From: Peronospora farinosa
Lineage: Eukaryota; Oomycota; Peronosporomycetes; Peronosporales; Peronosporaceae
Assembly: GCA_947646735.1 (NCBI GenBank)
Contig: CANTFK010000055.1
Span: forward strand, 124,001-188,000
Direction of reading: 5' to 3'
DNA length: 64,000 nucleotides
A model generated the notes under the pieces. That model was not told where the DNA came from, searched no databases, and saw nothing but the letters and a program-made list of their open reading frames with translations. The translations under genes were made by a program, and so were the position numbers. Of this stretch, positions 1-11,037 are shown piece by piece (positions within the stretch are counted from its first letter, which is position 1; the number at the start of each line of letters is the position of its first letter).

Positions 1-1736
1 TAATCAACGGCATAGGGTACAGTGAAAGTATTCACCAACCGATAGTTGATGCAAAATCGGATTTCCACCCCTTTCTTCTTCACGATAATCAAAATTGGGC
101 TGGCCCACGGCGAAGTGGAAGGCTGAATAATCTATGCCGATAACAGTCCCTTGCTCAGGTCGTATAACTTTTCTATGAACTAGGGAGACAACTTCCGTAC
201 AAGTTGCGCAATCGGTCTTGCGTTCCCCACATCAATTTCACACATAGCCCTTCGAGAGACCGGTGGTAAGGCGTTACCTTTTACCATCAATAGATGTAGC
301 TTCTTCCATATTATTTGTCTTAGCCGGTTCACCTCCTCAGGAATATCTTCATCCGGATCAGGGATCTGTATGTACTCCAGCTTAATACCTTTGAATGAGG
401 GGTTCACTTCCGGTATGACCGCCCATCCTTCTATTTATGTCCTCGGCCCAAAGCTTCCCACTCTCAAAAGTACACACCTGGTCTTCTGTCTGTGACGAGT
501 CTTCCAGATTGGCTTCCTTCTCATTGGCAGTGGTCACTGTATGTCGGTCTTCTTTAGATATACTTCAATCTTGAGAGGTCTATTCCCGCTGATGCGCGTT
601 CTCTTCGCACGATTGTACTTCTCTATCGGGCATCTGTTGGTGCGTCAAATGCATCATTAGGGCTCCACCAGTAATCGCTGCAAAAGGCGTGACGGCGTTT
701 GGTATTATGGTCTCTCCGCTAGTGGCCCCTCTTCCTCCTCTGTTGGTTCGACTTGATGGTAGACCTGGCCAGTGGTAGATTCGTAAGCCAGATTTAGCCA
801 TTCCGAATATCTTCGAGAGCCCACCGAGACAAACCCTGGCGTCCTCGGAACTTGATCCCTGGTCAACCACATACCTATCTTGGTATCCTCGTGCAATATT
901 AAGGGGCGAGGGCTGACGTTGATTATCTTCAAATTTGGACGACGCCCTATCTCTTGTATCATGGTGGTCACATATCGTTCGCCTCTCGTGACCCACAATT
1001 TCCACTGTTCTGAGGTCGAACTTCTGAGAGGCGCTTCCGTACATCCTCCAACAGGTATCTGTACATACCGACCCAGCTTCACATCCGATACTCGAGTATT
1101 GTAAGCGTCCTTCTCCCGGTCAATTGTACTCGAACTTCGCCGAGGAGACAGAGGGTTCCGTATGCCAAGTCTAACCGGATACCGGCTGGGACCATAAAGT
1201 CCATCCCCAAAATTGCATCTTGGCCTACCATAGGGCCTACCCACACCTTAAAGATGTACACCAAGTTCCTATTCAGAGTGATCTTGATGCGAGTGCGTCC
1301 CTCCGTAGTATGTACGGCTTCCCCAATACCAATACATTCTTTTCATTCACTTTCATCAATTTGGCAGCCTACCTTACGAGCAAAGGCGATATTTAAAATT
1401 GATATCTCGGCACCAGTATCGAGCAAAAAATTTGCATGGTCGTTGTTGACCTTTCCAGAGGCTTTCAATTGCCTGAACCATTTATTAGGGGCGTGGTATT
1501 TCCAGTACCCCTAGACTCGCCTGGCAATAAGACCAACTCCATCACTGCATTTTCTCGAGCAAAATTATTAGGCTTATTCAAAGAAGCAACATGGACAACA
1601 GCGTAATTTCCAATCTTCAATGTATGTCTAATCTTTACTGGTGTACCCATCTCCTCCTTGGACTGTATTTCTACATATGCAAAGATATAACAATTAGATA
1701 GCTCGGATCGACCCAGATTCAAAACTGGCAATCTTC
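1..1736 (-). pseudogene. pol: A3 pol remnant: protease, connector, start of RT
   Basis: Broken pol of A3, read right to left. A retropepsin with the DTGAEI active-site motif lies near 1380-1420, and a family-typical MDFMVPAGIRLD stretch near 1190-1215. A connector at 705-1078 contains LHEDTKIG and FVSVGSRRY, shared with the other A copies. The beginning of RT is at 180-407, with the KGNALPP and EIDVGNARPIA stretches that precede the RT core. The first 180 bases continue into the RT segment with the VKK.GV..R.CI.YR pattern. At least four frame changes are needed to follow it, so no protein is expected. The RT catalytic region is outside the window. Confidence 0.85.
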
Positions 1737-4204
1737 CTAATTTGCCATCTTCTCGAGTTTCTCCGGGAACATTCCTGCATGCTTGGTCGGGTTATAACAT
1801 TGACGGAACAAATTGTAGAGCTCCTCCATCTGGCGCTTCCCGATCTCATGAATCACTATGCAGGCTTAACATGCAAACAGGCAGCGATCTGATGGGTGAC
1901 CCTTCTTTCCACAGCGGTCGCAAGTCAATCGCTTCCATAAATTGAAAATTATGTCTCTTGGATCCACAAGTAGCACATCTCGCATTTGGGACCGCTGACA
2001 AAGGACGAGGTCCCTGGTCAACTGCCTGTCGATGTTGGTCGACCTCCCTGGTCGGTAAAATCTTCGAAAACCTCACGCCTGGTTCTCACTTAGCCTTCTT
2101 ATCAAAAAAGGCAGACCCTCCTTAGATCTCCTTCATTCTCCGAAGATTCTAGGCTCGATTCTTCAAAGCTCGAGTCTTCCAGGGACGCCCGAACTGCATG
2201 TATAAAAGCGGCAGTTCATATATCTTGGTCTGTCCGGTAGCGCAGGTGTCTTCTGACGAAACTTGATTGATCCAAACACTATCTTGCATCGTCGCCATTT
2301 CGTCCGTTGACATGCTGTCAATGATTCTTCCAATCTTCTCACATCTGCCAGACGAACATAGTCAACTTTTCCGCTAGCTCCGAATCGTCTACCGTCAAAT
2401 GTAGTGATCGACATGATCCTTTTGAACCTTGGTCTACCCATCCTAGATCTTCATCTTCGCCCTGAGTCCGATCACTTGTAGGCGGTACAGATAATCCAGC
2501 GGGGTCTCTTCCGACATTTAATTCGAATGGTAATACTAGGTAATCCCATACCACAGAAACGTATCATGAATTCTTGTACTAGGTCTTTCCAGATTCCTCG
2601 GACCAAGCGACCCAATTGACGGTACCAGTTCTGTGCTGGTCCAGTCAGCAGTCCTCCTCCAAAAACAAGACACTTTTCTTTATCTGGCGCCTAGTCTCTT
2701 GTAAATGCCGTCTTGACCGTTGACACACAGCTGCATGCTCGGTCTTCGTCTTGGTCTCTCCCATGTTTTTTTGATATCGAGGTAGCTGAAAACTTTATGC
2801 GAGGGACCATGTTTGGTGTTTGTCCCAGCGCGGCATTCGCCATCATCGACTTATGTCTTATTGAATCCATGTTGTCGGGGTCGTACTCGCAAGAACCGAC
2901 GGATTCCATGTCGACGTCGGTCATCGTATGATCTCATGGCATTTGCATGTCTAGGCTCTGGTTGCGTTTAGCGGTCGTCCCTTTCGCCCCTGTTCTTCCT
3001 CCTGCCACACTTCCATTAAGGTGTGCCTGCGGTACTTGATGCTGTTGCAAAATCCTGCCATCGTCGAAGAGGGTCTGTAGATCACCAATCGGGTAGGTAG
3101 GCATATCTTACCAGCATCTTTGCCACATGGAAGAGCAAATTCCACTTTTTTCCCTTGCTGATTATAGATTGGCTGAAAATTGAAATAATTTTCATTTTGC
3201 CACGCGTCCCTGTTTCGAGAGCTCGCTGTTTCTGCTCCGCGTTGTGTGCTCGGGCTTGAAGCAGCACCGCGCCAGTAGGTACCAGAGGCATCCTCATTAC
3301 GTAGACAGTTGACGATGATCTTTGTGACCACTGCTCCGCTGCGATTTCGTCGCTCGGCGGCAGGAGATGTAGTGGACCTTACTTCGACCATGAATATCCG
3401 GTGTCCCCATACCTTTGGGGGTGGACTGTGATGTCTTGGAGCGTCATCTGGATGTACCTGGACGGTGATTGCATGTGAGTCGTCAGAGTTAAGTCCCCCG
3501 TTGCTGGTGTGGTACCGACGAGGGTCGGTAGACGCTGGTGAATTTACTTTAACGTCTTCGTGATTCTTTAGAACCCCAGGGACAGCAGGTCGTCCGGATT
3601 AAAAAAATTTTCGACCATCTTCGCTACCCGAAAGAAGGTGACCGACGCGGTGATCGCGTCTGTAACGGTCTGTAGCCGTTATGGAGTCGACACCGGTCCA
3701 GTGAGCTGTCCAAGTAGCTGGATCTCGAGGGTCTTCGCGACGGGGTCTCTCTCCAAGAATTCGTCCAGCTTACGTTGGTGGTGGGCCTTCGTGACGTCAG
3801 CGTCTGAGTGCTGACTTCTCGGGGCCTGTTGATTTGGTTTTTTCTGGCGTCTTCATCCGGAACTTAGTCGGCTTGGCCTGCGCGATATCTTGTTTTTTGG
3901 CTTTTGTTGTTTCGGGGACTTAGCCTCTCGGTTTTCACCGTCGGCTGATGGTCCTCTGGATCATGATACGTTTTTTTATAAAAAACGACTACGATCAGGC
4001 ATCATGACCCAAGGTGTCCTCTACGAGAACATAGGGAGGGTATTTAGGTTTTTCTTGAAGATGTTCAACCTCGACCTTGTTGACCGGGCCCTCTCCCAAG
4101 GTCTGGTCGGTTTTTCGATCCTTTGTTCTTTCTTCTTTAGTCACTGGCGATCGGTCTTCCAGTGGATCTTCGATCTTGTACTCATTCTTGACCTGAACAT
4201 CTTT
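1737..4204 (-). pseudogene. gag: A3 gag remnant
   Basis: Degenerate gag, read on the minus strand from the PBS side to a stop at 1737-1739. Recognisable pieces in order are an acidic N-terminus ending KPKYPPYVLVEDTLGHDA (about 3995-4110), a central segment with DVDMESVGSC (about 2870-2924), the capsid-like region (2163-2554), and the end of a zinc-knuckle region (1846-2076) keeping CATCGSKRH. The same order is seen at 12594-15058. Stops and frameshifts occur every few hundred bases, and the middle (about 2951-3700) aligns only in patches. Confidence 0.8.
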
Positions 4205-4264
4205 ATCTTCTGGGGACTCGCGGTGAAATACCGCGTCTTCCGAAGATCCGGGCACGCGCACCAT

Positions 4265-5254
4265 TGTGGTGGAGTGGGTTCTCAAAATAGTATGATGAGA
4301 CCCCGAACCACTCACTGTGCCGGACTGCCGACTGTCGGAGGGGGTACCCCGATGCCGCGTATGAACCTTCTCTCACCTTGTGTACCCGTCGGCTGGCGGG
4401 TTGCACTCTTCGAAAGACTTCGTGAGGATGTAGACGTCTTCCTTGAGGGAGGTAGACCTGGCGGGCCTTGAGTGGATATGCTTCACTCGGTGGGCCGGTA
4501 GGTGGCCACTCGGTCGACCTTGTCGAGAGTGGTCTTAGAGCCAATTCTTCAGGGAGCTTTTCGTCCCTGACCTTTTCCTTCTTGCTTCAGGGTATTAAAC
4601 TCATGGCCTTTACTTTGCTCCCGGACCGTGAGGTGAGGGAGACCGCTTCCGATAGCGGGTCTTGGAGGGTGTTGATACTCGAGCAAACTCACAAGCCACA
4701 TATGTCCTGGAGCTCTATTCGCACTTGAACTTAGCTACACGAATGTCTTCAACGGGAGGCCAAATTAACCCTTACCGGAACAGGAGAATAGCTTAGAACC
4801 GGTTTCTTAGGGACGACGAAGTCGTGCCACGTAGATCGCAAATTGAGTAGTATATAATATAGTCCTATCCTTTAAATTCCATTACTCTAACCTTACCTGA
4901 AGCCCTGGTTCCTTGTGTTAACTGATGCTGATTCCTTGTGTTGACTGGTTAGGAGTGGCTGAACTTCGAAGGACCCAGGCCTACTAATGAGGCCGCGAGG
5001 ATAACGGACCGAGGTCTACCAACACTGGACCTGGCCTACTGAAGGGAACCGTGGTCGACTCCTTTCGGTACAGGTTCATCGGCACCCTGGTCTTACTTTC
5101 TTTCTCGTGGGTCCTGCAAATCGTCCCCCGCCAACAATCGCTTACCCCCTAAGTCCCCTTTCTATCCGGTTCCTTTACCAGGTGAGCGGTTCCAGGGTCC
5201 TTCCATCCAACTGGACCCTAAGTTCTTCACATTTTCGGAAAGTACTTCACCACA
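4265..5254 (-). repeat. LTR of GYP-A3 (5' LTR of a minus-strand copy)
   Basis: On the minus strand it begins TGTGGTGAAG and ends CACTCCACCACA, the termini of the A-family LTRs at 11451-12529, 23571-24567 and 48320-49391. Length is 990 bp. The internal side (4265 to about 4680) and the adjoining leader are identical or nearly identical to A1, whereas the outer half (about 4740-5254) is strongly diverged and has lost the tidy U3 minisatellite of the other copies. Confidence 0.88.
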
Positions 5255-5368
5255 TTTCTCAGGAGGACAGTGTAAGAGGTTGACCTGCGCCAAATGCTCT
5301 GACAACTCCTTATGATAATGAGAGAGTTGGGGGAATTGGGTCCAATCCATATTGAGGCCCATCCTCAT
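5255..5368 (-). pseudogene. gag: GYP-C3 gag N-terminal fragment
   Basis: Minus-strand fragment starting MRMGLNMDW and running to NLLHCPPEK. It matches the start of the GYP-C gags at 28857 (-) and 46358 (+), which read LNMDRSDFPHLSQHH and NLLHCPPEQ. It stops abruptly where the A3 LTR begins at 5254, so the gag was split by that insertion and its remainder lies beyond the left window edge. A short leader (5369-5421) separates it from the C3 LTR. Confidence 0.8.
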
Positions 5369-5422
5369 TCACACACACGCTCAGAAAGACGGGTCGTGGG
5401 AAGGACTACTTGTGCTACCAGG

Positions 5423-5993
5423 TGTAGACGGGCACTTCTAGGAATCTGACGCGTACTACTTAGCACACACCTTCAAGCACGCGAGAAAGCGGTAGAACCG
5501 TCTACCCTCCGTGCACGGTGTGGGGTGCTTGGTCGACCGCACCAACAGATTCCGGTCGTCGAAGCGAACCGCGCAACGAACTTCTAACAAGTACTTTACT
5601 TACGACACGCAGAAGCTGATCCAGCTTCTCGTGCGCAATGAAAGGTAGTTAGCAAATTCAAGACTGACTTATATTTTATAGAAACTAAACTAAATATAAC
5701 TGTTGCTACTGATTGGTTGATATGTAAAGATCAGATACGCGTCTCTTTCAATCCCTACGTGCGAGCTTATAAATATTTTTGAGCTCGCTGATGACGTCCG
5801 TCTGTGACGTCATCATGACGCCTATTCCTAAGTGGACGTCATCCCCATCGAATGTGAATTCATCAATGGATATCACATTCACAAGGGTGGCTCACATTGA
5901 TGTGCCTTACCTAAGTGACAGGTACGTACCCTTTCAGACCTTCCTGTTAGATATCATATACTTACGGACTCGTTTAACTATTGGCTCGTTACA
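5423..5993 (-). repeat. LTR of GYP-C3
   Basis: 571 bp. On the minus strand it runs TGTAACGAGCC to CGTCTACA. It is followed by CC and a primer-binding-site-like TGGTAGCAC (complement at about 5412-5420), which resembles the initiator-methionine tRNA class of PBS. Its sequence is repeated in opposite orientation at 10446-11011, and more distantly at 28902-29867 and 45912-46313. It marks the left edge of the host island carrying the esterase gene. Confidence 0.85.
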
Positions 5994-6204
5994 TGCGTTG
6001 TTGAGAGAAGGTATTTTAGCTTACGAAATTGACAGCAAAAATTGATTGGCCAAAGTGTTCGCAATTTATCATAGCTACCTTAAGTACGTATTGTTTGGAC
6101 TCCGACAATATACTGGTGAGGGATCCTAGTTTATTGTCGAGACGCAAGAGTTCCAGGACACTGGTACAACTTTCTGGCCAAATTTTTGGCATCTGAGGCA
6201 CACA

Positions 6205-6761
6205 ATGTTTAATATTCATGGTCAGTCGCTGCTGTGGAAGCAACTGGACCAGACGCTTGTAAATATGTTCAAGCAGGAAAGTGTGCATTTGGTGATTGAC
6301 CGACAGCGACATGCTGCATCGCTGGATGGCAAATTATACACATTTCACGCGCCAAACTTCTTTCAAACATTCAAACTGGCGCACGCGGACAAAAATCTTT
6401 TTCGATTGGCATGGCGTACGCTCAAGCGTTTTACATGATTAACGTGCCACCTGCTATTGCTGGCGACACCTTTGACATTTTTTTTTGCGGAGTGACATTG
6501 GTGCAGCGCGACGCGAACGGAGAGATACTTTTCTTGCATCGAAACATTCGTAGACTCACCAGCGAGCTCAAGCGCCGGACGGTCAGTCTTAGAACCATTG
6601 CAGCTCTACGTGCTAAGCAAAACTTGGCGCTCGCTCGATCTAGAGGACGCATAAATCTAACGATAGAGGAGATTAGTGAAAAGTTCAGGAACAATGGCGC
6701 CACACTTTCACCTATGTTGGACGCGCCCGAGGCTGATGGTTATCCTGACGCAATTTATTAG
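6205..6761 (+). pseudogene. Duplicated gene fragment of unknown function, copy 1
   Basis: Two overlapping frames encode one conserved-looking protein: 6205-6438 (ending AWRTLKRF) continues after a one-base slip in a T-run near 6431 into 6440-6761 (YMINVPPAIAGDTF, VTLVQRDANGEILFLHRNIRRL, basic middle, EEISEKFRNNGATLSPMLDAPEA). A second copy at 29868-30222 (-) preserves the same residues with different lesions, including the reading DVPPPVAGNTF, so an ancestral coding sequence existed. I recognise no domain. The basic, leucine-spaced middle could be helical. Both copies look dead. The 211 bases before it show nothing. Confidence 0.6.
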
Positions 6762-7191
6762 ACACATATGCTATCTTTTCGTAGCACGTCAAATCGTATA
6801 CACTACAAATTGATGTTTCGTTCTTTGACTTGAGTCCTAGACCCACTCGCATTCTTCTCGATGGACTACAAAAACACCAGAACTACAGCTGCATAGAACC
6901 CCAGCACCACGTAAAAAAATAAAACAGCAGCCATTGGGGCATGCTTCAACGCCCAGCTGGCGCAATGACAGCTGGAGACAATTTCGTCGCTCCGTGACGG
7001 AACGACTTTTGGGCTCGTAAAAATGGAGCTGGTGCGGCAGGGCGACACATGCTGATTATATACAGTAATCATTAAGCATGTGGCTGCTTGTCCCGATTGC
7101 CACATCGTTGGACACGCACGCGATAGGCAGCAAATTTGTATCTGCTTTACGCCTAACCCGGTTCTGGGAGATCACAGTAGCTGTGCTCTTT

Positions 7192-7207
7192 CCTCACTTC
7201 CAAAAAG
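7192..7207 (+). promoter_or_regulatory. Possible oomycete initiator core promoter
   Basis: CCTCACTTCCAAAAAG partly matches the oomycete 16-base initiator consensus GCTCATTYYNCAATTT recalled from the literature, about ten positions agreeing. It lies 41 bases before the chosen ATG at 7248, the usual distance, and supports that start over the upstream in-frame ATG at 7080, which would bury the signal peptide. Confidence 0.45.
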
Positions 7208-7247
7208 ACTTCGTCCTATACATCGGATTTGCAGATTGCCGATAGAT

Positions 7248-8504
7248 ATGTTCACCTCTAAGCTTACTGTGGCGCTTCTGGCTCTTCCTACGCTGGTTGC
7301 GCATGCAGCTGACGGTAGCACTTGCAAGCTCGGACCCTCAGAAAAGTGCGCGATTGATTCGCTGACAACGTACGGTAACGATGGCAGCGTTCTCATTTAC
7401 CCTGGGGGCAACACACGCTGTGCGTTCGATGACTACTTGGACGACACCACGACATTCGAGTCACGCTCGACGTACTTCTTCCAAGTATACCCGACCAAGA
7501 AGAAGTCCAAGGTGCTAATCTACTTTCAGGGAGGAGGTGGCTGCATCGATGAGTACACTTGTAACTTCGCCCTGCAGTGTCAACTTGGAGCCAACTCGCT
7601 AATGACGACGATGGCTAGGGCTAACAGCAGTGGCATCATGGACCGCGGTGCTGTTGACAACCCTTTCAATGACTGGGACATTGTATTCCTTCCATACTGC
7701 ACTGGGGATCTCTTTGTGGGGAATACATACTTGGCGCCTTTTGAAAGTGACTACAGCCAAGCACTAGGCAACAAGCAGTGCCTTGGCCAGAATCGAGGTA
7801 TGTACTTGAATGGTTACAACAACACGAAGGCTGTGCTCGATTGGGCACTTGAGAACTACCCTAGTCCGGAGCAGGTGGTCGTCGGTGGCTACAGTGCAGG
7901 GTCGCTGGCCGCACAATTCTGGTCTGCAAAGATTGTCGATATGTGGCAAGTCGAGCAGAAGTCGACGAAGTTCCAAGTTCTGGCGGACAGCTACGTCGGT
8001 GTGTTCCCGGAATACAAGTCACCCTCGAGTTCCATTATCAATTTTTTCGGTGGGTGCGATATAGACCTCAACTTCCCCAAGTCGATGGTAGCAGAGTGTA
8101 AGGCAAGTAAGGCTACCGTTCCCGAGATGGTTGGCGCGCTGATCAAGCAAGTATCCAAGAGCGAGTGGTTGTTCATCGACAGCATCGCAGACGAGACGCA
8201 ACGCCAGTATTACGAGTTGGTGCGATTGGGCATTGCAGGCTATCCATTCACAACGCTGTTTGATGCTGGCGAATTCTACGGCAACATGACAAAGATCCTA
8301 GATTCGTATGCACAGCTGACGAGTGTGACGCGGTTTAACATCGAAGGCGACCATCATGTGTGGCTACAATCGGAGGGATATATGACCGTCACCAGTATGG
8401 ACGGTGCCGTGTTTGGCAAAGTGCTCACCGACTGGCTTGGTATGATGCCTTCCAAACCGACTATGCCAAGCAACACGATTGTCGGAGCTCATGAGGCCTG
8501 TTGA
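7248..8504 (+). CDS. Secreted pectin acetylesterase / Notum-like hydrolase
   Basis: A 418-residue alpha/beta-hydrolase of the pectin acetylesterase / Notum family. These enzymes remove acetyl (or, in animal Notum, acyl) esters; in plant-associated oomycetes the likely substrate is acetylated pectin outside the cell. The start at 7248 gives a classical signal peptide (MFTSKLTVALLALPTLVAHA, about 20 residues, then ADGSTC). The family oxyanion segment LIYFQGGGGC, the nucleophile motif GYSAGS, a downstream LADSY holding the candidate acid, and GDHHVW near the C-terminus holding the candidate histidine are all present, with many cysteines as expected for a secreted enzyme. It is intronless, intact and of normal family length. 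The neighbours are TE debris, so no operon-like context exists. Exact substrate is inferred, not shown. Confidence 0.9.
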   Translation: MFTSKLTVALLALPTLVAHAADGSTCKLGPSEKCAIDSLTTYGNDGSVLIYPGGNTRCAFDDYLDDTTTFESRSTYFFQVYPTKKKSKVLIYFQGGGGCIDEYTCNFALQCQLGANSLMTTMARANSSGIMDRGAVDNPFNDWDIVFLPYCTGDLFVGNTYLAPFESDYSQALGNKQCLGQNRGMYLNGYNNTKAVLDWALENYPSPEQVVVGGYSAGSLAAQFWSAKIVDMWQVEQKSTKFQVLADSYVGVFPEYKSPSSSIINFFGGCDIDLNFPKSMVAECKASKATVPEMVGALIKQVSKSEWLFIDSIADETQRQYYELVRLGIAGYPFTTLFDAGEFYGNMTKILDSYAQLTSVTRFNIEGDHHVWLQSEGYMTVTSMDGAVFGKVLTDWLGMMPSKPTMPSNTIVGAHEAC

Positions 8505-8916
8505 AGTGAATATGTGTAATTCGATCGCGCCATTTGTAGAGACGCTATGCCATTCGAAGGAATAATATTCTCATTCATACAAAACTTGATTCGTGGATAG
8601 TCAACGTTATTCTCAGTATGGCACTTCACCGCAAACTGCGCGGCATCGTGGGCGGCAATACGTGCACATATTTGCATCATTAGCTAGCAACAGGGCGGTT
8701 AGTTTTTGTTGCAAGAGACGCATGTACATGCCCAGCGGACAGGAAAGAGCACAGCTTCATTTTTGAAAAGACTTTGTCATTTAATATAGTCACAGAAAAA
8801 CTTCACTGCTAACTTTTCCTAACTGCTATATAATTCCGGTCCCGATCTAGGCCTAAAGTAATACAGCCTTAACTTTTAACTTGTAAATTTCCTCAAATCT
8901 TCTGTGCATTGCAGTG

Positions 8917-9016
8917 CTAGCATCTCGAGTCAGCACTGCAATGCACGACATTCTAGCATCTCGAGTCAGCACTGCAATGCACGACATTCTAGCATCTCGC
9001 ACGACATTCTAGCATC
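8917..9016. repeat. 36-bp tandem repeat, about 2.7 copies
   Basis: Two complete copies (8917-8952 and 8953-8988) of a 36-base unit starting CTAGCATCTCGAGTCAGCAC, followed by an internally deleted third copy to about 9016. Each unit contains CTCGAG and a TGCAATGCA core. It lies about 400 bases downstream of the esterase stop codon. Confidence 0.85.
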
Positions 9017-10163
9017 ATGTTGCGTTAGCGTCTAGGGTCCCATCAATCGAATAGAATTTGCTTCTCTGGTTCCACAAAACAATGCTTAACTACCTTCCTG
9101 AAGTAGCCTTTGTGTATCGCATACAAGAGTGCAATCGCAGTCTGTTGAATAAAGGCAAATACTGGGGTAATACATTTAGTAAGGTACTTAATTCTCATGT
9201 CCTTTATGTAACATTTAAGTCTATTTCTATCGACTATCAATTACGGAAGGTTGTCGTATCATTGTGATCTTCTGGCTATCAATATCACAATCCTATGGTT
9301 TCTTGTCCCACCTTATGTTGCGTTGGCCAACAAGCCCATCTCTTCCTTAAATATCTGTGGATTGGTTGTCACGAACAGTACATCTGCATGTCCAGCATGC
9401 CCGACGAAAATAACACTGAGCCAGATCTGGTACAATAATCTGCCTATATGTCGCTGGCCTGCTTGTTGAGCGCAAATGTCAGTCCCACGAAGCGAACTTG
9501 TCTAGACAGAACCAGCCCCGGTGCGTCTCAGGCCTATTGGGAATGATACGATGCGCACTTTCGCCACTTCGTAGCCATGTACGCGCCCGGGCTAGGTACG
9601 TGCATTCTGTGGAGAGTCCGGGTATCTCCCGATGGCATTGCGCCGACAGTTTTGACGATTGGTTTTAATGCACATACGATTGCTGCCGATGCGAATATTG
9701 CGGTTAATCTTGTGACGCGATGCATTTCATCGCGTCTTCCGTTGTTAATGTTGATCTTGTGAGCATCTCTAATAAAATTATCCTATTTTTTTGCGCCACG
9801 GACCAAAAAATCATAATACTTCAAAAATTTGCGTCATCTAAACCAGTGCTATGTGCAACTATTGTATTAATGAAATGATTTCGCCAATATTTTTTTGGAG
9901 TACGTCGACAAAACGCTTATGACGATGACGTTAAAGTGTCTTTTATGGTTATAAACGACTCTAGATTTTCAACGAAGCACTTTGCGCTTAGATCGGATTT
10001 AGACAACATCTGTGGGCGACAAGTCATCATAAGAGAGGAAATTAAAGGAATCAGAACTAAGCTTGCGTTTATTAAATTGATTATGCAGTGTCTACGAGAT
10101 TAATACGACCATTCCCGCGCGCTAGCTTATCCATCTCAATTTATCGTTTCAGACTGAAAAACC

Positions 10164-10427
10164 TTATCGAGTTTTGTCATCGCGACACGAAAACAATGCA
10201 ATCTGGCTCTGTTCCAGGGCGATCTCGTTCTGTTGCATCGCAATCTGGTAGTGTTCTCCGATGAGCTTATTGCGATTTTGCTGACGCCTCAGCGTGTTGA
10301 TGGCATTCGACTTATTCTCTGCCAAGTCTTCTCTCTCTTTGGTAATCTTTGCACGCACCAGCAGGTCAACATAGATGAGCCCACTCAGGTTCATGTTCTG
10401 CAGATAACTCATCAGCATTATCCTCAA
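10164..10427 (-). pseudogene. Short helical ORF, possible gene remnant
   Basis: 87-residue ORF. The C-terminal two-thirds is charged and glutamine/asparagine-rich (KEREDLAENK, RRQQNRNK, then MQQNEIALEQSQIAL), with a heptad-like spacing suggesting a coiled coil. Such tails are common at the ends of transposase-associated or Myb/SANT-type proteins, but no DNA-binding domain is visible upstream. It may be a remnant of a larger gene or a chance ORF. Confidence 0.25.
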
Positions 10428-10445
10428 TTGGCCCCCGACATTTCA

Positions 10446-11011
10446 TTTAACGAACCATAAGCTACACGAATCTGTTGAGTATATGATAGATCTAATAGAG
10501 TACATGGTACCTTAGACCTCCCACTTGGGTGAGATGGCTCACATTGATGTGTCTCACCTGATATCCATGGATAGATTCACATTCGACGGGGATGACGTCC
10601 ACTTAGGAATAGGCATCATGATGACGTCACAGACGGACGTCATCAGCGAGCTCAAAAATATTTATAAGCTCGCACGTAGGGATTGAAAGAGACGCGTATC
10701 TGATCTTTACATATCAACCAATCAGTAGCAACAGTTATATTTAGTTTAGTTTCTATAAAATATAAGTCAGTCTTGAATTTGCTAACTACCTTTCATTGCG
10801 CACGAGAAGCTGGATCAGCTTCTGCGTGTCGTAAGTAAAGTACTTGTTAGAAGTTCGTTGCGCGGTTCGCTTCGACGACCGGAATCTGTTGGTGCGGTCG
10901 ACCAAGCACCCCACACCGTGCACGGAGGGTAGACGGTTCTACCGCTTTCTCGCGTGCTTGAAGGTGTGTGCTAAGTAGTACGCGTCAGATTCCTAGAAGT
11001 GGAAGTCTACA
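10446..11011 (+). repeat. LTR of GYP-C4, inverted partner of C3
   Basis: Plus-oriented C-family LTR of 566 bp ending GTCTACA, followed by CC and TGGTAGCACAAG (PBS-like) as in C3. Its sequence is the near reverse complement of 5423-5993, diverged mainly at the U3 end (TTTAACGAACC in place of TGTAACGAGCC). The internal part of C4 is lost after about 11037, where an antisense B-type LTR begins. Confidence 0.82.
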
Positions 11012-11037
11012 CCTGGTAGCACAAGTAGTCCTACCCA

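Larger units (their letters stand above)
1..5254 (-). mobile_element. GYP-A3: Ty3/gypsy element, 3' part beyond the window
   Basis: Eroded LTR retrotransposon read on the minus strand: 5' LTR at 4265-5254, then gag, protease and the start of reverse transcriptase, cut by the window edge at position 1. It matches the better preserved GYP-A copies at 11451 and 48320 domain by domain. Its 5' LTR interrupts the gag reading frame of a GYP-C copy whose LTR lies at 5423-5993, so A3 is the younger insertion. Numerous frameshifts and stops make it non-coding. The other LTR and target duplication lie outside the window. Confidence 0.9.
8505..10445. other. Intergenic region without recognisable genes
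   Basis: AT-rich sequence between the esterase and the C4 LTR. Apart from the 36-bp tandem repeat at 8917-9016 and a short minus-strand ORF at 10164-10427, I see only short ORFs with no family resemblance and no clear TE termini. Confidence 0.5.

Noticed and set aside
7080..7247. N-terminal extension of the esterase from ATG 7080
   Set aside because: It would place the signal peptide internally; the core-promoter-like element at 7192 and the signal peptide favour 7248.
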